A stretch of 64,000 bases of DNA, taken from Janthinobacterium sp. 17J80-10 (GTDB taxonomy: Bacteria; Pseudomonadota; Gammaproteobacteria; Burkholderiales; Burkholderiaceae_D). Below are positions 45,272 through 55,200 of the stretch, one piece after another. Location: NCBI RefSeq assembly GCF_004114795.1, contig NZ_CP035311.1, forward strand, positions 3,348,001 to 3,412,000, read 5' to 3'. Under the pieces are notes generated by a model that saw nothing but the letters and a program-made list of their open reading frames with translations, did no database searches and was not told the origin of the DNA. Within the stretch, counting starts at the first letter, position 1; every line of letters starts with the position of its first letter. The translations under genes were made by a program, and so were the position numbers.

Positions 45272-45679
45272 ATGCATGCTAATGGCCGCTCAAAATCAAT
45301 GCCACTGGACGAATCTGGCATTAAACAGCTTTACCCGCAATTATTTTCCGAACTGGACGCCATGGCAGACGCTTCAGATGCCCAGTTTTGCGTACGTTAT
45401 CCGCAGTTCGTTGCTGAGCTGGAACATGATTTTGCAACCGAAGAACAATGGATGGGCGAACTGGAAACGGGCATGCTGCAGCAACATCGCGCCGAACATG
45501 CCCAGCTCCTGCGTTTGCTGCACCATGCCCAATCTCGTGTAATGGCAGGGGACTGCCAACTGGGGCGCAAGATTTTACCCTTGCTGTCTCCCTGGTTTGC
45601 GGAACATATTTCGGCGATGGATACCGTCTGGGCACATGCCGCATGCCGTCCCAGCGTGCCTGTTGAATCGCGAGCGTAA
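45272..45679 (+). CDS. Hemerythrin-like protein, first His ligand apparently missing
   Basis: A 135-aa four-helix-type protein. AAGGA precedes the ATG at 45272, which decides this start over one 51 codons upstream. Metal-ligand motifs of hemerythrins are visible: AELEHDFATEEQWM (His and Glu), QQHRAEHAQLL (two His) and PWFAEHISAMD (His and Asp). The first helix (SELDAMADASDAQF) lacks the usual His. Hemerythrins bind O2 or sense oxygen/iron with a di-iron site; whether this one still does is uncertain. Confidence 0.75.
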   Translation: MHANGRSKSMPLDESGIKQLYPQLFSELDAMADASDAQFCVRYPQFVAELEHDFATEEQWMGELETGMLQQHRAEHAQLLRLLHHAQSRVMAGDCQLGRKILPLLSPWFAEHISAMDTVWAHAACRPSVPVESRA

Positions 45680-45817
45680 CGAGTTGTAACGGCAGGCGGC
45701 CATCCCTGCCAAAACGTACTACAATTTTTACGGGCCGTTATGATGTGGGCGGCTGCCTCACCGGCGGAAATTTAGCGCATCGGTCATTCAGCACATTACG
45801 CTGAACGTTGGAATCGA

Positions 45818-46330
45818 GTGCCCATGTTCAGAAAACCGTTTAACGCCTGGCTGTATGGACTTGCCTGCCTGTTATTGGCAGGTTGTGGCGGTGTTTCGGT
45901 TTCAGTGCTCTTGTTTGATGAATTTCCACATGACGACGTCCGGCCCATTGCGTTTCAGAATGTATTGCCAGCCGTAGATTCTGCCATTGGCGACCGTCGC
46001 CTGGTCGTCGTGCGCGACCTGGTAGCTTGGGACGGCTTGTGGCGTGCCCACACCATTGGCCTTGTACCGCTACCCACCCTGCCCCCCATCAATTTCGCCC
46101 AGCAGATGGTCATTGGCGTTTTTTCTGGAGTGCGCAACAACCCCTGTATCGATATCGAGATTCGATCCGTTTGGCACCACACGCGTCCAGAACGGATAGA
46201 AGTCAATTATCGGGAAGTACCGCGTCCGCCTGACGTAAATGGACAATGTACTTCTGGCATGCGCAATCCCGCAGCACTGATCGTACTCACCTATTCCCAC
46301 TTGCCTGTGGAGTTTTTCCCGGTTAGCTAG
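45818..46330 (+). CDS. PrcB-like lipoprotein
   Basis: A 170-aa lipoprotein with signal LYGLACLLLAGC-GG. The domain from about residue 55 (DRRLVVVRDLVAWDGLWRAHTI...PINFAQQMVIGVFSGVRNNPCIDIEIRSVWHHTRPERIEVNYREVPRPPDVNGQCTSGMRNPAALIVLTYSHLPVEF) matches the PrcB C-terminal domain, known from protease-complex subunits and many uncharacterised envelope proteins. The two Cys in the domain may form a disulfide. No protease gene is adjacent. Confidence 0.75.
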   Translation: MPMFRKPFNAWLYGLACLLLAGCGGVSVSVLLFDEFPHDDVRPIAFQNVLPAVDSAIGDRRLVVVRDLVAWDGLWRAHTIGLVPLPTLPPINFAQQMVIGVFSGVRNNPCIDIEIRSVWHHTRPERIEVNYREVPRPPDVNGQCTSGMRNPAALIVLTYSHLPVEFFPVS

Positions 46331-46360
46331 AAAGAAGTGTGCGTACAATTGTTTAAAACG

Positions 46361-46414
46361 GTGCAAGCATTCCCCCTGCCCACGTAACTAGACGCAGGGG
46401 ATGCTTAACTGCAC
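46361..46414. terminator. Long imperfect hairpin between convergent genes
   Basis: GTGCAAGCATTCCCCCTGC pairs with GCAGGGGATGCTT-AAC-TGCAC with small bulges. It lies between the PrcB-like gene (plus) and HTH paralogue 2 (minus), where a shared bidirectional terminator would be expected. It lacks strong T tracts. Confidence 0.45.
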
Positions 46415-46540
46415 GCAGCACATAATGAAGCGCAATGTTGCACATCGTCATTGTTCATCAAACCGTCGAACCCTAAGGCGCCGGTGAACAACATTGCGTC
46501 ATTTCCGTCCAAATAGCCTGCCTTGCCAAAAACAAGCTGT

Positions 46541-46873
46541 CTAATGCATCGAGCCGGCTTGTTGCTGGACGCTACCCACATTTTCGCTGACCTTGGGCTT
46601 GCCCTGAGCATCGCTCAAACGGTATTTCGTCCGACGATCACCCATCAAGTCACGCAAATCGCGAATACTCATGCCAGTGACTTCATGCATGCGGATCAAG
46701 AGCGATGCACCAATCGGCAAGCGCCGATGGCGGATTTTGCTGATGACCGGCGGCGCCACTTCGAGCTTGCGCGACAAGGCAGCGTCATTTTTCAAGGCCA
46801 TTTTCTCGAGCAAAAAATCGAGCAAATGGTTGGGGTTGTAGCTTTCCTGAGATGAGAGAGCGTGTTCAGCCAT
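46541..46873 (-). CDS. Small HTH protein, paralogue 2
   Basis: A 110-aa protein. AGAGGA precedes the ATG at 46873, favouring it over the Met ten codons upstream. The core LKNDAALSRKLEVAPPVISKIRHRRLPIGASLLIRMHEVTGMSIRDLRDLMGDRRTKYRL closely matches paralogue 1 at 41114-41446, and both end GKPK plus a variable tail. It is probably an XRE-like regulator. Two copies within 5.5 kb indicate duplication or a local family expansion. Confidence 0.75.
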   Translation of the reverse strand: MAEHALSSQESYNPNHLLDFLLEKMALKNDAALSRKLEVAPPVISKIRHRRLPIGASLLIRMHEVTGMSIRDLRDLMGDRRTKYRLSDAQGKPKVSENVGSVQQQAGSMH

Positions 46874-47155
46874 GATTTCCTCTAGAAAGAATGAATCTGT
46901 CATTTACTGCAATGACAATGAGCCATTGCTGATAAAACAAGACTTCATTGCGTATGAAAAAGTTCCGCAGATAATTCTTAATTAAGCTTGCTAAACATAT
47001 CTAATCGTGCACTGCAGCACATTGATCAGCAGCAAAAGCACAGCAGAACAAGGGAATATGGCAATAAATATGTCGCTTTGCATCACAGCGGCAAAAGCGT
47101 TGGGCTTGCCAGCGAGACAATCCTCCTTCAAAGTAGGTGTTTTGCCCTCTATGCA

Positions 47156-48229
47156 ATGTTCATGCAAAAGAATGAAAGATTGATCGAGCGCGTCATCGCG
47201 GTCACTGCAATGGCTTCACTGATCGGCGGCTGCCTGTATATTCTGGCGCCATTTTTCGCGCCGCTGCTCTGGGCGGCCATCATCAGCTTTTGCACGTGGC
47301 CGATTTATATGCGCCTGGTGCGCCTTTTGCGTGGCGAGCGCATCGCGCCAGCCATTTTCATGGTATTGCTGGCCCTGCTCTGCGGCGTCGGGCCACTTGC
47401 CTTTGCCCTGTTCGGCCTGGCCGGACAGACCGATGAAGTTCGCGCAATCGCCAACAGGCTGATTGAACGCGGCGTGCCGCCGTTGCCTGAATGGATCCAC
47501 GGCCTGCCGCTGGTCGGCGCACGCATCCAGGAATTCTGGAACGACTTGACGCATGGCGGCGCCGAATTTGCCGAGTTCCTGCGCAGCCGCCTGGCCGCGC
47601 CACTGGGGCAATGGCTGCTGAGCCTGGGGGCGGCCACCGGCGCCGGCCTGCTGCAACTGGCACTGAGCATCATTTTTTCATTTTTCTTTTATATCGGCGG
47701 CCATGTCGCCCTGGAATGGCTGCTGGGCGGGGTACGCCGCATTGCCGGCGACCGCGGGCCCTACCTGCTGCAGCTGGCGGGCGGCACGGTCAAGGGCGTC
47801 GTCTATGGCATCCTCGGCACCGCCTTGGTCCAGGCCTTGCTGGCCGGACTCGGTTACTGGATGGCGGGCGTGCCGGGCGCCGGCATCTGGCTGCTGGCGA
47901 CATTTTTTCTTTCAGTCATACCGATGGCGCCAGCCCTGATCTGGATACCGGCGGCGATCTGGCTCTACACTCAGGGCGCGCTGGGCTGGGCAATTTTCCT
48001 GGTGCTATGGAATGCGCTGGTCGTAGGCAGCGTGGATAATGTGATCAAACCACTCATGATCAGCAAGGGGGGCGGACTGCCATTCATCGTGGTGCTGCTC
48101 GGGGTGCTTGGTGGCGCCCTTGCCTTTGGCTTTCTGGGCGTCTTCATTGGCCCGACCATGCTGGCTGTCGGCTACTCCGTGCTGCACGACTGGACAGTCG
48201 GCGCGCAACGCCGCGTCGAAGTTACCTGA
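47156..48229 (+). CDS. AI-2E family transporter-like membrane protein
   Basis: A 357-aa protein with about 8 membrane helices, from FMQKNERLIERVIAVTAMASLIGGCLYILAPFFAPLLWAAIISFCTWPIYMRL to the C-terminal FIVVLLGVLGGALAFGFLGVFIGPTMLAVGYSVLHDW, the conserved family signature. Substrates of this family vary (AI-2, Na+/H+ antiport, others), so transport of a signal is not implied. The start is uncertain between 47156 and 47162; the frame is open further upstream but lacks a good ribosome site. Confidence 0.88.
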   Translation: MFMQKNERLIERVIAVTAMASLIGGCLYILAPFFAPLLWAAIISFCTWPIYMRLVRLLRGERIAPAIFMVLLALLCGVGPLAFALFGLAGQTDEVRAIANRLIERGVPPLPEWIHGLPLVGARIQEFWNDLTHGGAEFAEFLRSRLAAPLGQWLLSLGAATGAGLLQLALSIIFSFFFYIGGHVALEWLLGGVRRIAGDRGPYLLQLAGGTVKGVVYGILGTALVQALLAGLGYWMAGVPGAGIWLLATFFLSVIPMAPALIWIPAAIWLYTQGALGWAIFLVLWNALVVGSVDNVIKPLMISKGGGLPFIVVLLGVLGGALAFGFLGVFIGPTMLAVGYSVLHDWTVGAQRRVEVT

Positions 48230-48251
48230 GAAGGCGGCGCGCCGGACTGCC

Positions 48252-48779
48252 CTATTTTGCCGGTTGCATTGGCGTTACCGGTTTGACGGCGCCGCAATCG
48301 GCAGCAAGCCATTTGCCGCTGCTTTCATGGTGGTTGTCGACTGGCCGGCCATGGGCGGTCCCCTTGAAATCGTAAGTCGAGGTAAAGCCGGTATCGCCGG
48401 CAAACGTGCCCTTGACCTTGCCCGTGCCTTTCATGTCGGGGCCATCGCAGACGATGTCGCTGCTGTAGGCATTACCGCTGCGCTGGAAGTTCCTTGCCTG
48501 GCAACCGCGATCATGGCGCCCCATCGGCGCCTGCTCGCGCTCGGCCATTTCCTTCGTAATGCACACTCTGGACACCATGGCGCCGTCCTGCATTTGCGGC
48601 ACATTCACGCCCATCTTGCGCATTTGCGCCATCTGTTCCGCCGACATTTTCGGCATGTTCTTGAATGCGTCAGATTTCATCGACATTTCCCACAGGCCGG
48701 GCTTCATCGTTTCAGCAGCCCAAGCCGCAGGGGAGCCCACGGTACAACAGATCAACATCGAAATGACAGTCTTGCGCAT
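48252..48779 (-). CDS. DUF3617 family periplasmic protein
   Basis: A 175-aa protein with signal peptide MRKTVISMLICCTVGSPAAWA; the Met seven codons upstream would lengthen the signal without reason. ETMKPGLWEMSMKSDAF and the Cys-containing CITKEMAEREQAP, CQARNFQRSGNAYSSDIVCDGPDMKGTGKVKG and DFKGTAHGRPVDNHHESSGKWLAADC match the DUF3617 pattern with conserved Cys pairs. The function is unknown. It is convergent with the transporter gene. Confidence 0.85.
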   Translation of the reverse strand: MRKTVISMLICCTVGSPAAWAAETMKPGLWEMSMKSDAFKNMPKMSAEQMAQMRKMGVNVPQMQDGAMVSRVCITKEMAEREQAPMGRHDRGCQARNFQRSGNAYSSDIVCDGPDMKGTGKVKGTFAGDTGFTSTYDFKGTAHGRPVDNHHESSGKWLAADCGAVKPVTPMQPAK

Positions 48780-48991
48780 GACGGTATCCTTTGCTTGCAT
48801 GAGGTTCGAGGGAAAAGGCTCACCTGCGCAGATCGGCAGGTGATGCCCGGTTGCCGCTCAAAGATGATAACTGGTTTCAGGCGGCACTCCTGTCGTCTTT
48901 TTGGGCCTCTACCGGGTTTGCAGGGCACGACATTGTTGGCATAATGCCTCCTGACGCCTGTCGCCGGCATGGCTACCTATGAGGGGATGGA

Positions 48992-49969
48992 TTGGAATCG
49001 TTGAACACCTTTGCCGAATACCGCCATGCCATCGGCGAACTGCAGCTGTTCGCGGGCGTCTCCGATCCGGCCCTGCCAGGCCTTCTGGCCGACTGTGCCG
49101 TGCTGCGGGTTGCGGCCGGCGAGGTTGTCATGAACAACAATACTGCCGGGGGGCGGCTATACATCCTGTTGCGCGGCGCCCTGCGCGCCACCCAGCCGGA
49201 CCTCGAGGGCGGCCCGGCAGAGACCGCCGGGGTATGCCTGCTGCCTGGCGAATGCGTCGGCGAATTGTCGGTCCTGGACCAGCAGGCACAGGCAGCGACG
49301 ATTCAGGCACTGCAGGAATCCGACCTGCTGGTGATCGAGGCAGGGCGGCTATGGCAATTGATCGACCACTCCAATGGGGTCGCGCGCAACTTGCTGCACC
49401 TGCTGTCGTTTCGCATCCGCGCAGTCAATGCCCAATTGCGCCGCCGCCACCGCGTCGGCGAGTTTTATCGGCAGATGTCGCTGGCGGATGGCTTGACCGG
49501 CTTGCAAAACCGCGCCTGGCTGGACCAGAACCTGCCCTTGCTGATCGAGCAGGCGCGTGTTGCCGACAATCCCCTTTCCGTGGTCATGCTCGACATCGAC
49601 CACTTCAAGAAATTCAATGACGAATATGGCCACCAGGCAGGCGACGAAGTCCTGCGCGTGGCGGCCAAGGTCTTGACCGATACGCTGCGGCCACGCGACT
49701 TCCCGGTGCGCTACGGCGGCGAAGAATTGCTGGTGATTTTGCCAAACACCCATGGCAAGGGTGCTGCCGGCGTGGCGCAACGCCTGTGTGACAACCTGCG
49801 CAGCACTGTTTTTTTCAGCGACATGCACAAGGCGCTGCCGCATATTACCGCGTCCTTCGGCGTGGCCAGCCTGGCGCCGGACCAGGACGCCGGCGCCCTG
49901 ATCGCCAGTGCCGACACGGCCCTGTACCGCGCCAAGCACGCCGGGCGCAACCAGGTCGCGCTCGCCTAG
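48992..49969 (+). CDS. Diguanylate cyclase with N-terminal cyclic-nucleotide-binding-like domain
   Basis: A 325-aa protein. A TTG start at 48992 follows GAGGGG by 5 bases; no in-frame ATG fits. Residues about 18-130 form a cNMP-binding-like beta roll (LFAGVSDPALPGLLADCAVLRVAAGEVVMNNNTAGGRLYILLRGALRAT...GECVGELSVLD). The GGDEF domain covers about 160-325: LTGLQNRAWLD, VVMLDIDHFKKFNDEYGHQAGDEVLR and the active-site RYGGEELLVILP (GGEEL). It should make cyclic di-GMP, whose usual effect is to raise EPS and biofilm formation. Confidence 0.92.
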   Translation: MESLNTFAEYRHAIGELQLFAGVSDPALPGLLADCAVLRVAAGEVVMNNNTAGGRLYILLRGALRATQPDLEGGPAETAGVCLLPGECVGELSVLDQQAQAATIQALQESDLLVIEAGRLWQLIDHSNGVARNLLHLLSFRIRAVNAQLRRRHRVGEFYRQMSLADGLTGLQNRAWLDQNLPLLIEQARVADNPLSVVMLDIDHFKKFNDEYGHQAGDEVLRVAAKVLTDTLRPRDFPVRYGGEELLVILPNTHGKGAAGVAQRLCDNLRSTVFFSDMHKALPHITASFGVASLAPDQDAGALIASADTALYRAKHAGRNQVALA

Positions 49970-50063
49970 GCCGCTGCACCGCATTGCCGCCTTAAGCCGG
50001 CGGCGCGCCATTCAGGCTACAATGCGGGCACCCATCTTTTGACGTACCGCACTGCCCTTCCCC

Positions 50064-50432
50064 ATGAGCTACCTCGCCATCAAACACATCCACATGACTT
50101 GCGCAGTCATAAGCTTGCTGCTGTTTTCCTTGCGCGGCATCTGGATGCTGCAAGAATCGCCGCTGCTGCAGCGGCGATGGGTGAAGATCGTGCCGCATGC
50201 TGTCGACACGCTGCTGCTGGGGAGCGCGCTCGTCATGGTGTTCTGGAGCGGCCAGTACCCCTTCGTACAGCCATGGCTCACAGCCAAGGTGATCGCGCTC
50301 GTCGCCTATATCGTTCTGGGCACCATTGCCCTGAAACGCGGAAAAACCAAAGCGGTGCGAATGACCGCCTTTGTCGCGGCGCTGGCAGTATTTGGCTATA
50401 TCCTCAAAGTCGCACTGACCCGCCAGCCCTGA
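50064..50432 (+). CDS. SirB2 family membrane protein
   Basis: A 122-aa protein with four membrane helices: YLAIKHIHMTCAVISLLLFSLRGIWML, VKIVPHAVDTLLLGSALVMVFW, WLTAKVIALVAYIVLGTIAL and AFVAALAVFGYILKVAL. The conserved KHIHMTCA and PHAVDTLLL segments match SirB2. The function is unknown. It leads a short run with two small genes. Confidence 0.88.
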   Translation: MSYLAIKHIHMTCAVISLLLFSLRGIWMLQESPLLQRRWVKIVPHAVDTLLLGSALVMVFWSGQYPFVQPWLTAKVIALVAYIVLGTIALKRGKTKAVRMTAFVAALAVFGYILKVALTRQP

Positions 50433-50465
50433 CCGTCCACCTGCCCCCCCTATCTGACAATCGCC

Positions 50466-50759
50466 ATGCCCATGCATCACACCGCCGCACTGCACACCCT
50501 GAGCGAATCGCTGGACGCCCTGCGCAACCGTCAGACCGGCATCGCCGCCTTTTGTATGCAATGGCGCGGAGAAACCGCCCTGCTGGCCGCGTTACCGCCG
50601 CGCTATGCGCAAGTCCTGGAAGATTTGCTCGGCCGCCTCGAAGCGGGCAGCCTGTTTACCGAAGAGAGCTGCTCATTCAGCCAGGAGGATTTGCACAAGC
50701 ATCTGGCGGTATGGATCGACAAGGCGCAACAGACATTGCAAGCCGACGGCAAGGCATGA
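50466..50759 (+). CDS. Small hypothetical protein
   Basis: A 97-aa soluble protein, MPMHHTAALHTLSESLDALRNRQTGIAAFCMQWRGETALLAALPPRYAQVLEDLLGRLEAGSLFTEESCSFSQEDLHKHLAVWIDKAQQTL. It is mostly helical, with no signal or membrane segment. It sits between SirB2 and S4 genes in the same direction, 33 bases after and 32 before. The family is not recognised. Confidence 0.65.
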   Translation: MPMHHTAALHTLSESLDALRNRQTGIAAFCMQWRGETALLAALPPRYAQVLEDLLGRLEAGSLFTEESCSFSQEDLHKHLAVWIDKAQQTLQADGKA

Positions 50760-50791
50760 GCCTTGCCAGTTTGCACCCCAGGAGACACGAC

Positions 50792-51010
50792 ATGCAGGAA
50801 ATCGACTTTGCGCTGGAAGGCGACTACATCGAATTGAACCAGTTGCTCAAACTCGCCGGCCTGTGCGACAGCGGTGGCGCCGGCAAGATGCTGGTCGCCT
50901 CAGGCGAGGTTGCCGTCGATGGCCAAACCGAGCTGCGCAAGACCTGCAAGATCCGCGCTGGTCAGGTAATTACTCTGGGCGACGTGCGCATACGCGTTGC
51001 CAGCACCTGA
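50792..51010 (+). CDS. S4-domain RNA-binding protein (YbcJ-like)
   Basis: A 72-aa protein: MQEIDFALEGDYIELNQLLKLAGLCDSGGAGKMLVASGEVAVDGQTELRKTCKIRAGQVITLGDVRIRV, a single S4 fold as in YbcJ. GGAG precedes the ATG at 50792. It should bind RNA, perhaps rRNA. Confidence 0.9.
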   Translation: MQEIDFALEGDYIELNQLLKLAGLCDSGGAGKMLVASGEVAVDGQTELRKTCKIRAGQVITLGDVRIRVAST

Positions 51011-51162
51011 TGCAGGCAGGCCATATTGCTGCCCTTGACGCATTTGGCATGATAATTTGGCATTTGGGCTACACTGACAACCGGATAGCTCGAACTCTGC
51101 ACAAGGCCCACTCTAATTCCTGAGAGCAATTTACCTACGCAGCGCGCACCAAGGAGACAGCA

Positions 51163-52017
51163 ATGAAATGGGAAGGCAACCGGGAAAGCGACAATGTCGA
51201 AGACCGACGCGGCGGTGGTGGATTCGGCGGGCGCTCGATTGGCCTGGGGACAATCGCCATTGCGCTGGTTGCCTCCTATTTCTTTGGTATCAATCCGCTC
51301 ACCGTCATTGACATGATGAGCGGCGGCGGCCAGGTCGCCCCGGTGCAGCAAGACCCTTCCGCCCCGCCCGCCAATGATGCGGAATCACGCTTCGTGCGCA
51401 CCGTGTTGGCCGATACCGAAGATACCTGGACCACCTTGTTCAAGCAGGGCGGCGCCAGCTATGCGCCGCCCACGCTGGTCTTGTTTGCCGGCCGCACGCC
51501 AACGGCCTGCGGTACCGGCCAATCCGCCAGCGGCCCGTTCTACTGCCCGGCCGACCAGAAGGTCTACATCGATCTCAGTTTTTTCCAGGTCATGCGCGAA
51601 CGCTTTCAGGTCGACAGCGAATTCGCCCAGGCCTATGTCATTGCGCATGAAATCGGCCACCATATCCAGCACCTGACCGGGGTCGACGAACAGGCGCGTC
51701 GCGCGCAAAGCCGCATGTCCCAGGCCCAGGCCAACGCCGTCTCGGTACGTGTCGAGCTCCAGGCCGATTGTTATGCCGGGGTCTGGGCCCATCATGCAGA
51801 CCGCGCCCGCGGCATCATCGAACAAGGCGATGTGGAAGGTGCCTTGCGCGCCGCCACGGCGATCGGCGACGATGCCCTGCAGCGCCAGTCGCAGGGGCAC
51901 GTAGTGCCTGATTCCTTTACCCATGGCAGCTCTGCGCAACGCCAGCGCTGGTTTTCAATCGGTCTGAAAAGCGGGCAACTGGAGGAGTGCGACACCTTCA
52001 AAGCAGCCCAGCTGTAA
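51163..52017 (+). CDS. Neutral zinc metallopeptidase (YpfJ-like)
   Basis: A 284-aa membrane-anchored protein. The N-terminal MKWEGNRESDNVEDRRGGGGFGGRSIGLGTIAIALVASYFFGINPLTV gives one signal-anchor helix. The catalytic zinc motif HEIGHHIQHL is near residue 165, preceded by YCPADQKVYIDLSFFQVMRERF; VELQADCYAGVWA supplies the third ligand region. AAGGAGAC precedes the ATG. The physiological substrate is unknown. Confidence 0.93.
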   Translation: MKWEGNRESDNVEDRRGGGGFGGRSIGLGTIAIALVASYFFGINPLTVIDMMSGGGQVAPVQQDPSAPPANDAESRFVRTVLADTEDTWTTLFKQGGASYAPPTLVLFAGRTPTACGTGQSASGPFYCPADQKVYIDLSFFQVMRERFQVDSEFAQAYVIAHEIGHHIQHLTGVDEQARRAQSRMSQAQANAVSVRVELQADCYAGVWAHHADRARGIIEQGDVEGALRAATAIGDDALQRQSQGHVVPDSFTHGSSAQRQRWFSIGLKSGQLEECDTFKAAQL

Positions 52018-52239
52018 TCGACGCCGCCTCTTCTTGCCCCCTGCTGCAGTGGAACGCTGCGCGGGAGCATGTCTCCAATTCGCAAAAGCCCGGCACAAGC
52101 GGCTTTATTTCATAGAGCATTTGGTTATAATCTATCCAAGAGACAATTGACGCACTTCAAAAAGTGAGCGCACACCTGCATTCAAATCGTGCGCTGTTGA
52201 CATATAACAAAGCGTTTGTGACGCGCCTTAGTCGCACCA
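52018..52239 (+). promoter_or_regulatory. Promoter and structured leader of the GGDEF-EAL gene
   Basis: A TATAAT hexamer is at 52126-52131 with a poor -35. About 20-65 bases downstream two hairpins follow: CACTT-CAAA-AAGTG (52153-52166) and AGCGCAC...GTGCGCT (52167-52173 with 52189-52195). No good ribosome site is seen before the ATG at 52240, so the leader may influence translation. Confidence 0.4.
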
Positions 52240-55200
52240 ATGAAGCCACCTTCCCGGATTATCAGCGATCCATTGCGCCTGGCGCTCAATAGCGGGGGCC
52301 ATGTCGCCTTTCACTGGGAAATCACTGGCAATTCGCTGCAGGTCAATGGTGAATTGCCCGCCTGCTTTGCGCACGTCGCCTTGCAGGGCATCGTCAAGGC
52401 TGGTGCCTTGCATGCATTGATCCATGAAGAAGATTTGCCGGCTGTGAAGCAGCAATGGACACAGTTGCTTCAGGGTACTTTAGCGCATCCGGAATCAGGG
52501 ATGCAGGTCGACCTTCGCTTGCAAGACAGCAAAATCGGTTGGCGTTGGGTTTGCCTGTCCGGCCAGGTGGCGGAACGTGACGCCCAAGGGCAGGCGCTGC
52601 AGGCAGTCGGTGTCCTGACCGACATCATGGCCCGCAAGGCGCACGAGGAACGCATCGGCAGGCTGCGCGACCTGTATGCGGCACTGCGACAAACCAATCA
52701 GGCAATCCTCCATGCAGAAGACCGCGAAGCCCTGTTCAACCAGATTTGCCGTATCGCTGTGGAGCGCGGGGGCTTCCAGATGGCGATGGTGCGCCTGGTC
52801 GATCCGGCATCGCAGGAATTGATCCCCATTGCCGGCCACGGCACCAAGTTGCCGCAAGCGCCCATTGCGCGCATTTCCATCGATGCGGAAAAAGCGGAGG
52901 GCAAGGGTCCGGCCGGCATTTCCATCCGCGAACAGCGCCCGAGCATCTGCAACGATTTTTTAGCCGTGGGATTTCACGATGAATGGATCGCCCTGGCCAA
53001 CAATGTCGGTTTTCGTTCTGTCGGCAGTTTCCCTTTCCGCCAGGACGACGAGATCATTGGCGCCCTGCTGCTGTATGCCGAAGAGAAGGATTATTTTGAC
53101 CAGGAATTAATCGAACTCCTGGAAGAAATGACCAATGAAATTTCTTTCGCGCTGGACAATTTCGAGCAACAATCCCGCCGCACCGAAGTCGAAGCGGCGC
53201 TGGCCAACAGTGAGAAACTCAAGAACGCGATCCTGCAGGCATCACTGGACTGTATCGTTTCCTTCGATGAAGCCGGACACATCATCGATTTCAATCCGGC
53301 GGCCGAACGCACCTTTGGTCATGTGCGCGCCGATGTGATCGGCCAACCCCTGGTCGAACGCCTGCTCACGCCGGCCTCGGGCGAGCAATTCGAGCAGGGC
53401 ATGGCAGACCTGCTGCAAAACAGCGACAGCCCACTGCATAAGCGGCGCATCGAACTCTGGGCCGTGCATGCCGAAGGCATGCCCTTCCCGGTCGAAGTCG
53501 CCGTCGCGCCGATCGCCCTGGACGATCGCCTGGTCTTTACCGCCTACATGCGCGATATCTCCGAATGGAAGCAAAGCCAGGCGATTCTGGCCGATAGCGA
53601 AGCCCGCTACCGGCAATTGATCGACTTGTCGCCGGAGGCAATTTTCGTGCACCAGCACGGCAAATTCGTACTGCTCAACCAGGCGTGCGTGCAATTATTC
53701 GGGGCCAGCCATTCCGGCGACCTGCTGGGACAGAGCGTACGGCCCTTCATGCACCCTGATTACAAGGAAATCAGCAAGAAGCGCGCACTGGCGCTGCCGA
53801 TGGGTGAACTGATCACCGGCCAGGTCGAGGAAGTGTGGTTGAAGATCGATGGCACGCCTTTCCATGCCGAGGCGTCCGGTTCCAAATTCATCTATCTCGG
53901 TTCGCCAGCGGTACAAGTCGTCATGCGCGACATCAGTGCGCGCAAGCTGGCCGAGGCATTGCAAAGCGCACAGAATGAAATCCTAGGCATGATCGCCGGC
54001 GATGAAGCGCTGCCGGATATTCTCGCCACCTTGACGCGCCTGATCGAAGACCAATCCGAACGCGGCAAGTGCGCCATTGCACTCTTGAATGCCGCACGCA
54101 CGCACCTGCATGCGGTGGTGGCGCCGGCGCTGCCGCGGGAACTGGTGGAAAGCATGACCGGGTTGGCGGTCGGCCCCTGCCATTCGTCGGCGGGAACCGC
54201 GGTGTTCCGGCGCGAACCGGTGCTGGCAGCCGACATCGCCACGGACCCGCTGTGGATCATGTGGCGCGACCAGACGCTGACGCACGGCTTGCAGGCATGC
54301 TCGGCCTGGCCTATTTTCGGCAAGAACAACAAGGTGCTGGGCGCGCTGTCACTGTATTACCGTGATCCTCACCTGCCCAGCGCAAAGGAACTGCAGGTCA
54401 TCGAAATAGCCGCCAACCTGGCCGGCATCGCCATCGAAAACAAGGAAACCGAAGACCGCATCCGTTACCTCGCGCACTACGATGAAATGACGGCCTTGCC
54501 GAACCGGGCATTGTTCAACCAGATTCTCAATCACGCCATGAAGACGGCGCACCGGCGCCACCAGAAGCTCGCCGTAATGTTCGTCGACCTCGACCGTTTC
54601 AAGAACATCAATGACACGTTCGGGCATAGCGCAGGCGACCAGGCCTTGCAGGAATTCGCCGAGCGCATGCGCGGCTGCCTGCGTGAAAACGATACCGTAG
54701 CCCGCATGGGCGGCGATGAATTTTATGTGCTGATCGAAGAACTGGTGGATGGACAGATCGCTGCCGGCGTTGCCGAGAAAATTCTCGAGGAAGCCTCTCG
54801 CCCGTTTTATGTCGATGGCCAGGAATGCCACCTGTCGGCCAGCATCGGCATCGCGCTCTATCCTGACGACGGCGGCGATGCCATGGCGCTCTTGAAAAAT
54901 TCCGACATAGCCATGTACCGCGCCAAGAGCGATGGCAAGAATGCCTACCGCTTTTATTCCGCCAGCAAAAACATGCACTCGGTGGAACGGCTGGCGCTTG
55001 AATCGCAATTACGCCGCGCCATCGACAACCACGAACTGGAACTGTACTACCAGCCGAAGGTGGATGTCTTCACCGGCCGCATCAATGGCGTCGAGGCGCT
55101 GGTGCGCTGGCACCATCCCGATCTCGGCTTGCTGCCGCCGCAGCACTTCATCCCGATGGCCGAAGAGACCCGCCTGATCATCCCGCTATCCAAACATATC

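Noticed and set aside
46405-46611. 68-aa minus-strand ORF ending in CASLCAACS, considered as a small Cys-rich peptide gene
   Set aside because: It overlaps the HTH gene in another frame and the hairpin at its other end, has no ribosome site and no maturation genes nearby.
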